A stretch of DNA of 24,884 bases from assembly GCA_041500225.1 (NCBI GenBank), contig JBGQLV010000042.1, forward strand, positions 1 to 24,884. Direction: 5' to 3'. The stretch comes from 0-14-3-00-41-53 sp041500225 (GTDB lineage: Bacteria; Nitrospirota; Thermodesulfovibrionia; Thermodesulfovibrionales; SM23-35). Below are positions 13,642-19,366 of the stretch, piece after piece. The stretch's first letter is position 1. The number at the start of each line of letters is the position of its first letter. Made by a program: the position numbers and the translations under genes. The notes below the pieces were generated by a model. The model searched no databases, had not been told where the DNA came from, and saw nothing but the letters and a program-made list of their open reading frames with translations.

Positions 13642-13718
13642 TGGTCGGGGCGAAAGGATTTGAACCTTCGACACCACGGTCCCGAACCGTGTGCGCTACC
13701 AGGCTGCGCTACGCCCCG
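13642..13718 (-). tRNA. tRNA-Pro (anticodon CGG)
   Basis: The complement folds as a 77-nt tRNA. The acceptor CGGGGCG pairs with CGCCCCG, followed by discriminator A and an encoded CCA. The anticodon stem CACGG/CCGTG holds loop TTCGGGA with anticodon CGG. The T-arm contains GGTTCAAATCC. It lies between the ncRNA candidate and the cyclophilin gene. Confidence 0.95.
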
Positions 13719-13783
13719 ATTAGAAATAATAAAAATCTGCTATACTTTAAGTCAAGCATTAAACTTTTATTCTTCGTTTATGA

Positions 13784-14377
13784 TTATTTTTCTACAACCT
13801 TAACCTTTATCTCAATCCTTTCATTAGGATTGTCCCTTTTATCCCTTGGCTGGTTTACTATTTTGTCCACTACTTCTATTCCAGAAGCCACCTCTCCAAA
13901 AACAGTATATTGCCTGTCAAGGAAAGGTGAGTCAGCTACACAGATAAAAAACTGTGAGCCAGCACTGTCAGGATTAGCAGCCCTTGCCATGGAAAGCGTC
14001 CCTCTTTTATGAGGTTTATCATTAAACTCAGCCTTTACTGTATATCCTGGCCCACCCATCCCATGCGTTGATTTATCCGGATTTTTTGAATTAAGATCTC
14101 CACCCTGAATCATGAACCCAGGAATTACACGATGGAATGTTGTCCCATCATAAAATCCCTTTTTTGTAAGCTCTACAAAATTGTTTACATGACTTGGTGC
14201 AACTTCAGGGAAGAATCTGAGTTCAATATTCCCAAACTTAGTTTCGATAACAGCCTTTGTCTCAGCCATCTTTTTTATCTCCTCTTTCGTAAATTTCTGG
14301 TCCTTTGTATCTGCATACGCAGCAAAAGTAAATAACAGCATTATAAACAATACAAAACCTTTTAACAAAAATTTCAT
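13784..14377 (-). CDS. Exported cyclophilin-type peptidyl-prolyl cis-trans isomerase
   Basis: This folding catalyst speeds proline isomerisation, probably in the periplasm. It has 197 residues with a signal peptide (MKFLLKGFVLFIMLLFTFAAYA). A short Lys/Glu-rich linker is followed by a complete small bacterial cyclophilin domain from about residue 40. Key motifs are FVELTKKGFYDGTTFHRVIPGFMIQGGD with the catalytic Arg in FHRV, GTLSMARAANPDSAGSQFFI, and FLDRQYTVFGEV followed by GIEVVDKI. GGAGG lies before the ATG. It has no operon partner here, with tRNA-Pro downstream on the same strand. PpiA and PpiB subtypes cannot be separated with confidence. Confidence 0.93.
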   Translation of the reverse strand: MKFLLKGFVLFIMLLFTFAAYADTKDQKFTKEEIKKMAETKAVIETKFGNIELRFFPEVAPSHVNNFVELTKKGFYDGTTFHRVIPGFMIQGGDLNSKNPDKSTHGMGGPGYTVKAEFNDKPHKRGTLSMARAANPDSAGSQFFICVADSPFLDRQYTVFGEVASGIEVVDKIVNQPRDKRDNPNERIEIKVKVVEK

Positions 14378-14490
14378 ACATCCTCCAATTAATAAGAGAT
14401 TTCTATTTTCTTTCAGGAAAGGTATATCTAATCTAACAGACTTCCGGGATAATTTCTATAAGAACCTGAATTTTTTGAACAAAATTTTTC

Positions 14491-14519
14491 TTGACAACAC
14501 AGGAGTTTTAATCAATAAT
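14491..14519 (+). promoter_or_regulatory. Candidate promoter upstream of the recombinase pseudogene
   Basis: TTGACA (14491-14496) and AATAAT (14514-14519) have a 17-nt spacer. It points into the recombinase and could also transcribe the downstream cassettes. Confidence 0.45.
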
Positions 14520-14553
14520 CAACCCATGCAAAACACACCTTTTCAATAGAGGT

Positions 14554-15756
14554 ATTATTTATGGGGTAGTAACAGTTAACAAAGATAGCTCAGGTAGGTC
14601 GGAATCGACTCGTACCGAGATAACAGTTGCCTTTCTTTATAACCCATTGCGTGTCGAGAAGGTCAGAACCATTGAGGGCCGTAAATGGCATAAGGATCGG
14701 AAATGCTGGAGTTTTCCTGATAGTGATGGGACCTTGGAAAGAATTCTACAGGTCTTTGAAGACGAGGAAATTCACATAGACCCTTCCCTGCAAACACAAC
14801 TGCCTCACCCTGTCATTGCGAGGAGCGAAGCGACGAAGCAATCTCAGGAAAACCCCTCTTTGGCAAAGAGGGGCGAGGGGAGATTTTCTGACAAAAAATT
14901 ATCTGCAACACCCTTCGACGACCTGAAAAGAGAACTCCTCTCCAGAAAATACAGCTACAAAACCGTTAAGGGTTACCTTTATTACAACAGAGATTTCCTT
15001 AATTTTATAGATAAGAATCCCTTTGATATACAAGAAAGTGACATAAAGGATTGTCTTCTATAATCTTGCTGAAGAAAAACAATCCGCAACCTCAACATTA
15101 AATCAGGCTATCAATGCCCTGAAATTCTATTATGGCACAATGTTGAAGAGAAAATTTGTTTATGAAGTTAAAAGACCAAGAAAAGATAAAAAACTGCCTG
15201 TTGTCTTAAGTCAAGAAGATGTTGCAAAAATCTTATCTTCTGTGGATAATTTAAAGCATAAAATCCTGCTTATGCTCGTCTACTCAGCAGGGTTAAGAGT
15301 TGGAGAGGTAGTAAAATTGAAGCCAGAAGACATTGACAGTAAAAGGATGCTCGTTTTTCTCAAAGGTTCAAAAGGCAGAAAAGATAGATACACATTACTA
15401 TCTGAAACTACTTTAAAGACCTTAAGAGAATATTGGAAGGAAATATAAACCAACAAAGTGGTTATTTCCTGGACCAGACAAAGAAAGATACATTACCATA
15501 AGAACTGCCCAGAGAGTATTTGAGATGGCATGTGAAAAGGCATTGATTAAAAAGGATGTTACAATTCACAGCCTCAGACATTCATTCGCCACTCATCTTT
15601 TAGAAAACGGAACAGATTTGAGGTATATTCAGGAATTATTGGGGCACAAAAGCTCAAACAAAGACAACGGAAATTTATACACATGTAAGTAATAAGGCTC
15701 TTATGAAGATACGAAACCCATTAGATCAGATTTTTGAGGAGAAAGGAGGTGGTTAG
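14554..15756 (+). pseudogene. Decayed tyrosine recombinase (XerC/D-like phage-integrase family)
   Basis: This was a tyrosine site-specific recombinase and is now broken. Joined across frames it reads VTVNKDSSGR, then ITVAFLYNPLRVEKVRT, EGRKWHKDRKCWSFPDSDG, a SAM-like DNA-binding region, and the catalytic domain. Visible catalytic boxes are AGLRVGEVVKLKPEDID (first Arg), GSKGRKDRYTLL (Lys region), HSLRHSFATHLLENGTDLR (His-x-x-Arg) and LLGHKSS, then YTHVSNKALMKIRNPLD. Frameshifts are seen near 15058-15066, near 15440-15448 (one extra A), and near 15650-15665 (a short duplication before the catalytic Tyr). Two repeat insertions, near 14598-14620 and at 14812-14886, also interrupt the N-terminal part in frame. 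It lacks the extra segment that marks integron IntI proteins, so it should not be called IntI. It lies directly upstream of the cassettes and on the same strand. Confidence 0.85.
14812..14886. repeat. Two adjacent REP-type repeats inside the recombinase
   Basis: The first (14812-14845) begins GTCATTGCGAGGAGCGAAG and ends GAAGCAATCTC. This is a repeat I recall from many environmental Nitrospirota and Deltaproteobacteria genomes. The second has a perfect stem CCCCTCTTT/AAAGAGGGG with loop GGC (14853-14873), followed by GCGAGGGGAGATTT. Together they add about 25 codons in frame (HPVIARSEATKQS and after). Confidence 0.75.
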
Positions 15757-15792
15757 TCCATAGGTCGAATAGACGACTACGTCGCCTATCCA

Positions 15793-15840
15793 TCCAAAAT
15801 TGAACAAAAAGCGACATTGTCGCTTGTGAACGAGTTATGC
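15793..15840 (+). other. Upstream half-site next to cassette 1 (attI or old attC)
   Basis: A hairpin AAGCGAC-ATT-GTCGCTT region (about 15809-15825) is followed by GTGAACGAG and the crossover G/TTATGC (15834/15835). The AACG...GTTAT layout matches the right halves of the two attC sites downstream. No matching left R box is clear. It may be the original attI-like insertion point or the right half of an attC whose cassette was lost. Confidence 0.4.
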
Positions 15841-15879
15841 GCTCATTGGTCACCAAAGTAATTATGTTCAGAGAAATAT

Positions 15880-16188
15880 ATGGAAATAGAGGGAATAAAG
15901 GTTAAAATAAGTATAGGAGAATATCGCTTTTCTGATCATGCTGTGAAAAGAATGATCAAACGGTCTATTGATCGAGTTGAGATAGAAGATGCAGTATTAT
16001 CAGGTGAGATTATAGAAGAATATCCCGATGACAAATATTCTCCGAGCTGCCTTATTTATGGAAGGACGAAATCTGGCAGACATCTTCATGTTCAGCTTTC
16101 ACTTCCACCGGCAGTTGTTGTTATTACAGCTTACGATCCGGATGAGACCGAATGGATAGATTATAGGGTCAGGAGGAAGAAGGAATGA
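15880..16188 (+). CDS. DUF4258 protein, probable toxin of a toxin-antitoxin pair
   Basis: A 102-residue DUF4258-like protein. Visible features are YRFSDHAVKRMIKRSIDRVEIEDAV, with the H-x3-R-M/R-x-I pattern near the N-terminus, then GEIIEEYPDDKYSPSCLIYGRTKSGRHLHVQLSLPP and a C-terminal VITAYDPDETEWID. DUF4258 genes are often paired with a YgiT-type zinc-finger gene and are thought to be RelE/HigB-like toxins. That pairing is present here with an ATGA overlap. The biochemical activity is inference. The leader from the attC crossover to the ATG is only 45 nt, as is common for cassette genes, and no strong ribosome site is seen. Confidence 0.8.
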   Translation: MEIEGIKVKISIGEYRFSDHAVKRMIKRSIDRVEIEDAVLSGEIIEEYPDDKYSPSCLIYGRTKSGRHLHVQLSLPPAVVVITAYDPDETEWIDYRVRRKKE

Positions 16189-16418
16189 GATGTGTTTTTT
16201 GTGGCGGTGAAACAAAAAAAATGTTGGCAACCTTCAGTTATGAGGAGGAAAACAGGTATTTTCTTGTTGAACATGTTCCGGCAGAGGTCTGTGACCGATG
16301 TGGAGAGAAGACTTATTCTCCAGATGTTACTGATGAGTTGTTGAAATTTGCGAAGGACACTTTCAAGCCTGTTAAAAAACTCGAAGTTCCTGTTTTTGAT
16401 TTTGCTGAAAGTTGTTAA
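16185..16418 (+). CDS. YgiT-type zinc-finger protein, probable antitoxin
   Basis: A 77-residue protein with two Cys pairs, CVFCGG near the N-terminus and CDRCGE about 35 residues later. These form the zinc-binding N-domain seen in MqsA/YgiT antitoxins. A short helical tail follows (DVTDELLKFAKDTFKPVKKLEVPVFDF). The separate helix-turn-helix domain of full MqsA is absent, as usual for the short partners of DUF4258 proteins. The start overlaps the DUF4258 stop, and its own stop lies about 5 nt before the complementary end of cassette 1. Confidence 0.82.
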   Translation: MRCVFCGGETKKMLATFSYEEENRYFLVEHVPAEVCDRCGEKTYSPDVTDELLKFAKDTFKPVKKLEVPVFDFAESC

Positions 16419-16435
16419 TGTTGGTGACCAACGGC

Positions 16436-16502
16436 GCATAACACAGGCCAAAAGATTCATATCCAAATGCTATTGCACTTCTATTGGCCTTGAACGTTAT
16501 CT
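16436..16502 (+). other. attC-type recombination site 1
   Basis: The layout is R box GCATAAC (16436-16442), L box AGGCCAA (16445-16451), a central spacer of 32 nt, L' box TTGGCCT (16484-16490), TGAAC, and R' box GTTATCT (16496-16502). The L boxes are perfect inverted repeats. The R boxes match each other except at the outer bases; those outer bases instead match the start of cassette 1, as expected for an integrated cassette. About 67 nt, within the known attC size range. Confidence 0.65.
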
Positions 16503-16532
16503 TAAATGCGTGCGATGTGATATAGTTTGATT

Positions 16533-16817
16533 ATGAAGCAACGAATATATCTGGAAGATGTGTTTCTTTCGGAAAAGGCGGAGACCTTGGCTTTGAAATA
16601 TCTCAAGAACAAAGTAGTAGTGCCAAAGCACTTGGCAGACGCTCAACACATTGCTATTGCATCGGTCGAACGGGTTGATGTCTTGGTCAGTTGGAATTTT
16701 CAACAAATTGTAAATCTTGATCGTATCCATGCTTTCAATTCAGTCAATTTGAGGCTTGGACATCCTATTTTAGAAATCAGGAGCCCAATGGAGGTAATAT
16801 ATGGAAAAAAAGTTTGA
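16533..16817 (+). pseudogene. PIN-domain toxin fragment lacking the N-terminal part
   Basis: The reading frame gives 94 residues matching only the C-terminal part of a PIN-domain (VapC-like) toxin family: AETLALKYLKNKVVVPKHL, DAQHIAIASVERVDVLVSWNF, IVNLDRIHAFNSVNLRLGHP and LEIRSPMEVIYGKKV. Relatives I recall are about 150 residues. They start with a metal-binding Asp strand (ADTS/DTSV), which is missing here along with roughly the first 60 residues. The retained DA-x-HIA segment holds another acidic residue. ATG 16533 is in frame, with TTG 16527 as an alternative. The truncation sits right at the attC junction (16497), so the toxin was already short when the cassette formed or was captured. 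It is probably inactive. Confidence 0.7.
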
Positions 16818-16983
16818 CTCAGTCGGATTCCAAAGAAAGATCCGTGAGAAATTAAGCAAGAAATATCTGGAAAATCGTGATTCTTTTCTCAAAGAGCTTA
16901 GGGATAAATACGGTTTGACAAAAAGAAAGAAATCGGCACGCACTTCAGATAACAGAGCGCAAACGCCTCACATTCAAACTTGA
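16801..16983 (+). CDS. Small antitoxin-like partner of the PIN gene
   Basis: A 60-residue, very charged protein (MEKKFDSVGFQRKIREKLSK, later FLKELRDKYGLTKRKK). It overlaps the PIN stop by 17 nt. I recall similar MEKKFD-type small proteins beside full-length versions of this PIN family, which supports an antitoxin role. The last residues (about SDNRAQTPHIQT) are encoded within the left half of attC 2, so the gene end and recombination site overlap. With the toxin truncated, any function of the intact partner is uncertain. Confidence 0.65.
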   Translation: MEKKFDSVGFQRKIREKLSKKYLENRDSFLKELRDKYGLTKRKKSARTSDNRAQTPHIQT

Positions 16984-17012
16984 GGGCTTCTTTTGCAACG
17001 AGCCCGTTATCT
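16947..17012 (+). other. attC-type recombination site 2
   Basis: The layout is R box AGATAAC (16947-16953), L region GCGCAAACGCCTCA (16957-16970), a short centre, L' region TGAGGGCTTCTTTTGC (16981-16996), AACGAGCCC, and R' box GTTATCT (17006-17012). GCAAA/TTTGC and GCCTCA/TGAGGGC pair with bulges. As at attC 1, AAC lies between L' and R'. About 66 nt, the same length as attC 1. Confidence 0.65.
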
Positions 17013-17032
17013 GTTCGTTATTAGCAAAATAG

Positions 17033-17788
17033 ATGAATCCATACATAAAGAGAAAAATAATAAAGAAACAGGGCACATCTTCTGAGGAATTAGAAGATTA
17101 TGTTGCTATAGAGAAAAAACTCAGGGTTTCTGTCAATGGTAAGAAGGTTATAACTCTATATTGCACGCCCCTTATGATTAAGGAATTAATAATCGGTCTT
17201 TTTCTTACAGAGGGGATCCTAACAAATAAAATCTCTCCGGATAAGATTAATATAATATATGGAGAGGATATCAGGGTTGATATCTCTGCCGGTCAAGATG
17301 TCTTAAAAAAAGGAATGGTCACTTCTCGATGCCTGGGTGGGGTCACCTTTAATAAAAAAAGGAATTTCGAAAAGGTTAAGGATGATTTTTCTATTACGGT
17401 AGAAGACCTTAAAAACATCTTTGAGGAATTCCAGCATAAATCTGAGCTCTTCAGACTAACAGGTTGTTTTCACAGCGCAGCGCTTTCAGATGGGAAAAGA
17501 ATTCTTGCGTATGCAGAGGATATAGGCAGACATAATGCTGTTGATAAGGTAATAGGTTATTCCATTCTCGGTAATATACCATTTACTGGGAAATTGATGA
17601 TTGTAAGCTGTCGCATATCTTCAGAGATTATATCAAAATGTTCAAGATGGGGTATCCCTATAATTGCAAGTAGAGCCGCACCAACCGATCTTGCAATTGA
17701 GATAGCTGAAAAATCAGGTATCACACTTGCAGGTTTTGTAAGAGGAGACCGTCTAAACGTTTATACTAACCCGCAAAGGATTATTTAA
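17033..17788 (+). CDS. fdhD: Formate dehydrogenase accessory sulfurtransferase FdhD
   Basis: FdhD transfers sulfur to the molybdenum cofactor and is required for active formate dehydrogenase. It has 251 residues. Motifs are LMIKELIIGLFLTEGIL, FRLTGCFHSAAL, YAEDIGRHNAVDKVIG, SCRISSEIISKCSRWGIPIIASRAAPTDLAI, and the end segment GITLAGFVRGDRLNVYT, all typical of the family. The loop that in many homologues holds a C-x-x-C pair reads TSRCLGGVTF here, leaving a single Cys (C100). This resembles the subfamily with a SGCGGG-type loop. ATG 17033 lies only 26 nt after the attC 2 crossover, so the cassettes sit directly in front of fdhD and about 5 kb from fdhA. Confidence 0.93.
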   Translation: MNPYIKRKIIKKQGTSSEELEDYVAIEKKLRVSVNGKKVITLYCTPLMIKELIIGLFLTEGILTNKISPDKINIIYGEDIRVDISAGQDVLKKGMVTSRCLGGVTFNKKRNFEKVKDDFSITVEDLKNIFEEFQHKSELFRLTGCFHSAALSDGKRILAYAEDIGRHNAVDKVIGYSILGNIPFTGKLMIVSCRISSEIISKCSRWGIPIIASRAAPTDLAIEIAEKSGITLAGFVRGDRLNVYTNPQRII

Positions 17789-17819
17789 CTTTAAGGTTTC
17801 AAAATCGTATTCGATAGTT

Positions 17820-17982
17820 GGAGGGCAGATGTGCTGAAAAAGGCCTGCCAGTGACACCTTAAAGCCCTTTAGATTGGCCAGCCAGCCCTTTTGTAAAATA
17901 CACTTGCCTTTTGAATTGCAGTCATGTGAATAATAATGAAATCTTGTCGCTTTGCAGGGGTTTTTCAGTATATCTGCCCTCC
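17820..17982 (+). ncRNA. Structured non-coding element, copy 2, after fdhD
   Basis: A 163-nt relative of the element at 7963-8124, in the same orientation. The outer stem GGA-GGGCAGATGTGCTGAAAAA pairs fully with TTTTTCAGTATATCTGCCC-TCC, including two G-U pairs. The GG/GG internal loop and CCTGC/GCAGG stem are identical to copy 1. The base of the stem is GGA/TCC here against CAA/TTG in copy 1, so pairing is kept while sequence differs. Shared interior blocks include GGCC-x-GCCAGCC, AAAATACA and TTGCAG-x-CATGTG. It lies between convergent fdhD and pilR and could act as a two-way transcription end. Confidence 0.55.
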
Positions 17983-18001
17983 TCTTTATGCAACATTAAG
18001 G

Positions 18002-19366
18002 CTAACTAATATTGTATTTGTGGAGTCTGTGTCTGAAAGAACGGAAAGAAAGATTTAATAATTTAGCTGCTTCTGTCTTTACACCGCCTGCTTTTTCAAG
18101 TGCCTGGAGAAGATATCTCTTTTCAATATCTCCAATAACCTTATCAATATTTATACCTTTCTCAGTAAGTCCCGAAATGTATTTCATATCATCTTGATAT
18201 CCGGTTATTTCAGTTGGGAGTTCCGCTGGCTGTATCTCTTCTTCGTCTGTTAGAAGGGCTGTACGTTCAATAATATTCTGGAGTTCCCTGACATTACCCT
18301 TCCATGAATAGTCCATCAATAGCTTCATAGCCTTGGGTGTAATCCTCTTTAGGTTGTCAGATGTCTTTTTAAGAAAATGTTCTACAAGTAATGGTATATC
18401 CTCCTTCCTTTCTCTCAGAGGAGGTATGTTTATAGGTACTACATTGAGTCTGTAATATAAGTCCTCCCTGAACCTGCCTGATGTTACCTCTTCCTTTATA
18501 TCCTTGTTCGTAGCCGATATAACTCTCACATCAACCTTTATATCGGTCGTGCCACCCACTCGCCTGAATGTCCCGTTTTCAATTACCCTGAGCAGCTTTG
18601 CCTGGAGACTAATCGGCATCTCGCCTATCTCATCGAGAAAGACGCTTCCACCGTCTGCAATCTCAAATAGTCCTTGCTTGTTGTACATAGCGCCGGTAAA
18701 CGCACCCTTCATATGTCCGAAGAGTTCTGACTCAAGCAGTCCTTCGGAAAATGCAGCACAATTTATCGTTATAAGATTTTTATCCTTTCTATAGCTGAGG
18801 TTATGGAGTGCTGTAGCAACTAACTCCTTGCCCGAGCCACTTTCACCTATTATCAGGACATTTGAATTGCTCTGCGCTATCTTTGGGATCAGCTTAAACA
18901 TCTCCTGCATCTTAGGACTTTGACCAATAATATTCTCTATAGAGTATGTCGTCTCTACTTTCTGTCTTAAGATTGTAATCTCGTCACTCAATCTTTTCTT
19001 CTCAAGAGCTCTCCTTACAATTAATCTAATCTCATCTATATTGAAGGGTTTATTAATGTAGTCATAGGCACCTAACTTCATAGCCTCGATTGCTGTCTCT
19101 TTTGTTCCAAAGGCTGTTATCATGATCACGATGGTATCCGGTGATATTTCTTTTACTTTCTTCAGGACTTGAAAACCACCAGCCTTGGGCATCTTCATAT
19201 CTGTTATGACAAGGTCGAAGATGTCTTTATCTAAAGATGACAGACCTTCAAGTCCATCAGATGCGGTCATGACCTCATAGTTCTCCCCGTCGAGAAGGAT
19301 CTTCAGGACTTCCCGCATGCTTTTTTCATCTTCAACTACGAGTATTTTCCCGTTATGTTTTTTCAT
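18002..19366 (-). CDS. pilR: Sigma-54-dependent response regulator PilR
   Basis: An NtrC-family activator, probably switching on pilin transcription with sigma-54 when phosphorylated by the neighbouring sensor kinase. The start MKKHNGKILVVEDEKSMREVL at 19366 is preferred over an upstream in-frame ATG at 19402 that lies inside pilS; this gives about 454 residues. The receiver domain has the acidic pair VVEDE and the phospho-acceptor Asp in DLVITDMKMPK (about residue 55). The AAA+ domain has Walker A GESGSGKE (about 174), the sigma-54 contact motif GAFTGA (about 220) and LDEIGEMP. A C-terminal Fis-type helix-turn-helix ends the protein (EAAKLLNLSFRSFRHRLHKY). It overlaps the pilS stop by 14 nt. 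No pilA follows within the window. Confidence 0.88.
   Translation of the reverse strand: MKKHNGKILVVEDEKSMREVLKILLDGENYEVMTASDGLEGLSSLDKDIFDLVITDMKMPKAGGFQVLKKVKEISPDTIVIMITAFGTKETAIEAMKLGAYDYINKPFNIDEIRLIVRRALEKKRLSDEITILRQKVETTYSIENIIGQSPKMQEMFKLIPKIAQSNSNVLIIGESGSGKELVATALHNLSYRKDKNLITINCAAFSEGLLESELFGHMKGAFTGAMYNKQGLFEIADGGSVFLDEIGEMPISLQAKLLRVIENGTFRRVGGTTDIKVDVRVISATNKDIKEEVTSGRFREDLYYRLNVVPINIPPLRERKEDIPLLVEHFLKKTSDNLKRITPKAMKLLMDYSWKGNVRELQNIIERTALLTDEEEIQPAELPTEITGYQDDMKYISGLTEKGINIDKVIGDIEKRYLLQALEKAGGVKTEAAKLLNLSFRSFRHRLHKYNIS

Larger units (their letters stand above)
15835..16496 (+). mobile_element. Integron-type gene cassette 1 (DUF4258 + YgiT-type pair)
   Basis: A 662-bp unit. 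Its first bases (from G15834: GTTATGCGC, three bases, TTGGTCACC to 15854) are complementary to GGTGACCAACGGCGCATAAC (16423-16442) at its far end. This is what a circular cassette with a single attC predicts. The unit ends at G16496, with the attC spanning 16436-16502. It contains two overlapping genes in the array orientation and little else. Confidence 0.65.
16497..17006 (+). mobile_element. Integron-type gene cassette 2 (truncated PIN toxin + antitoxin)
   Basis: A 510-bp unit. Its first bases (from G16496: GTTATCTTAAATGCGTGC, then GAT to 16516) are complementary, with two mismatches and one bulge, to 16932-16953 at the left side of its own attC (ATCGGCACGCAC, then TTCAGATAAC). It is bounded by attC 1 and ends at G17006 within attC 2. 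It holds two overlapping reading frames in the array orientation. Confidence 0.65.

Noticed and set aside
13621..14012. Plus-strand ORFs beginning GAKGFEPSTPRSRTV and similar
   Set aside because: This is the well-known false translation across the opposite strand of tRNA-Pro, followed by antisense of the cyclophilin.
14554..15756. Calling the recombinase a canonical integron integrase IntI
   Set aside because: The segment between the Lys region and the His-x-x-Arg box is short and lacks the extra IntI-specific patch.
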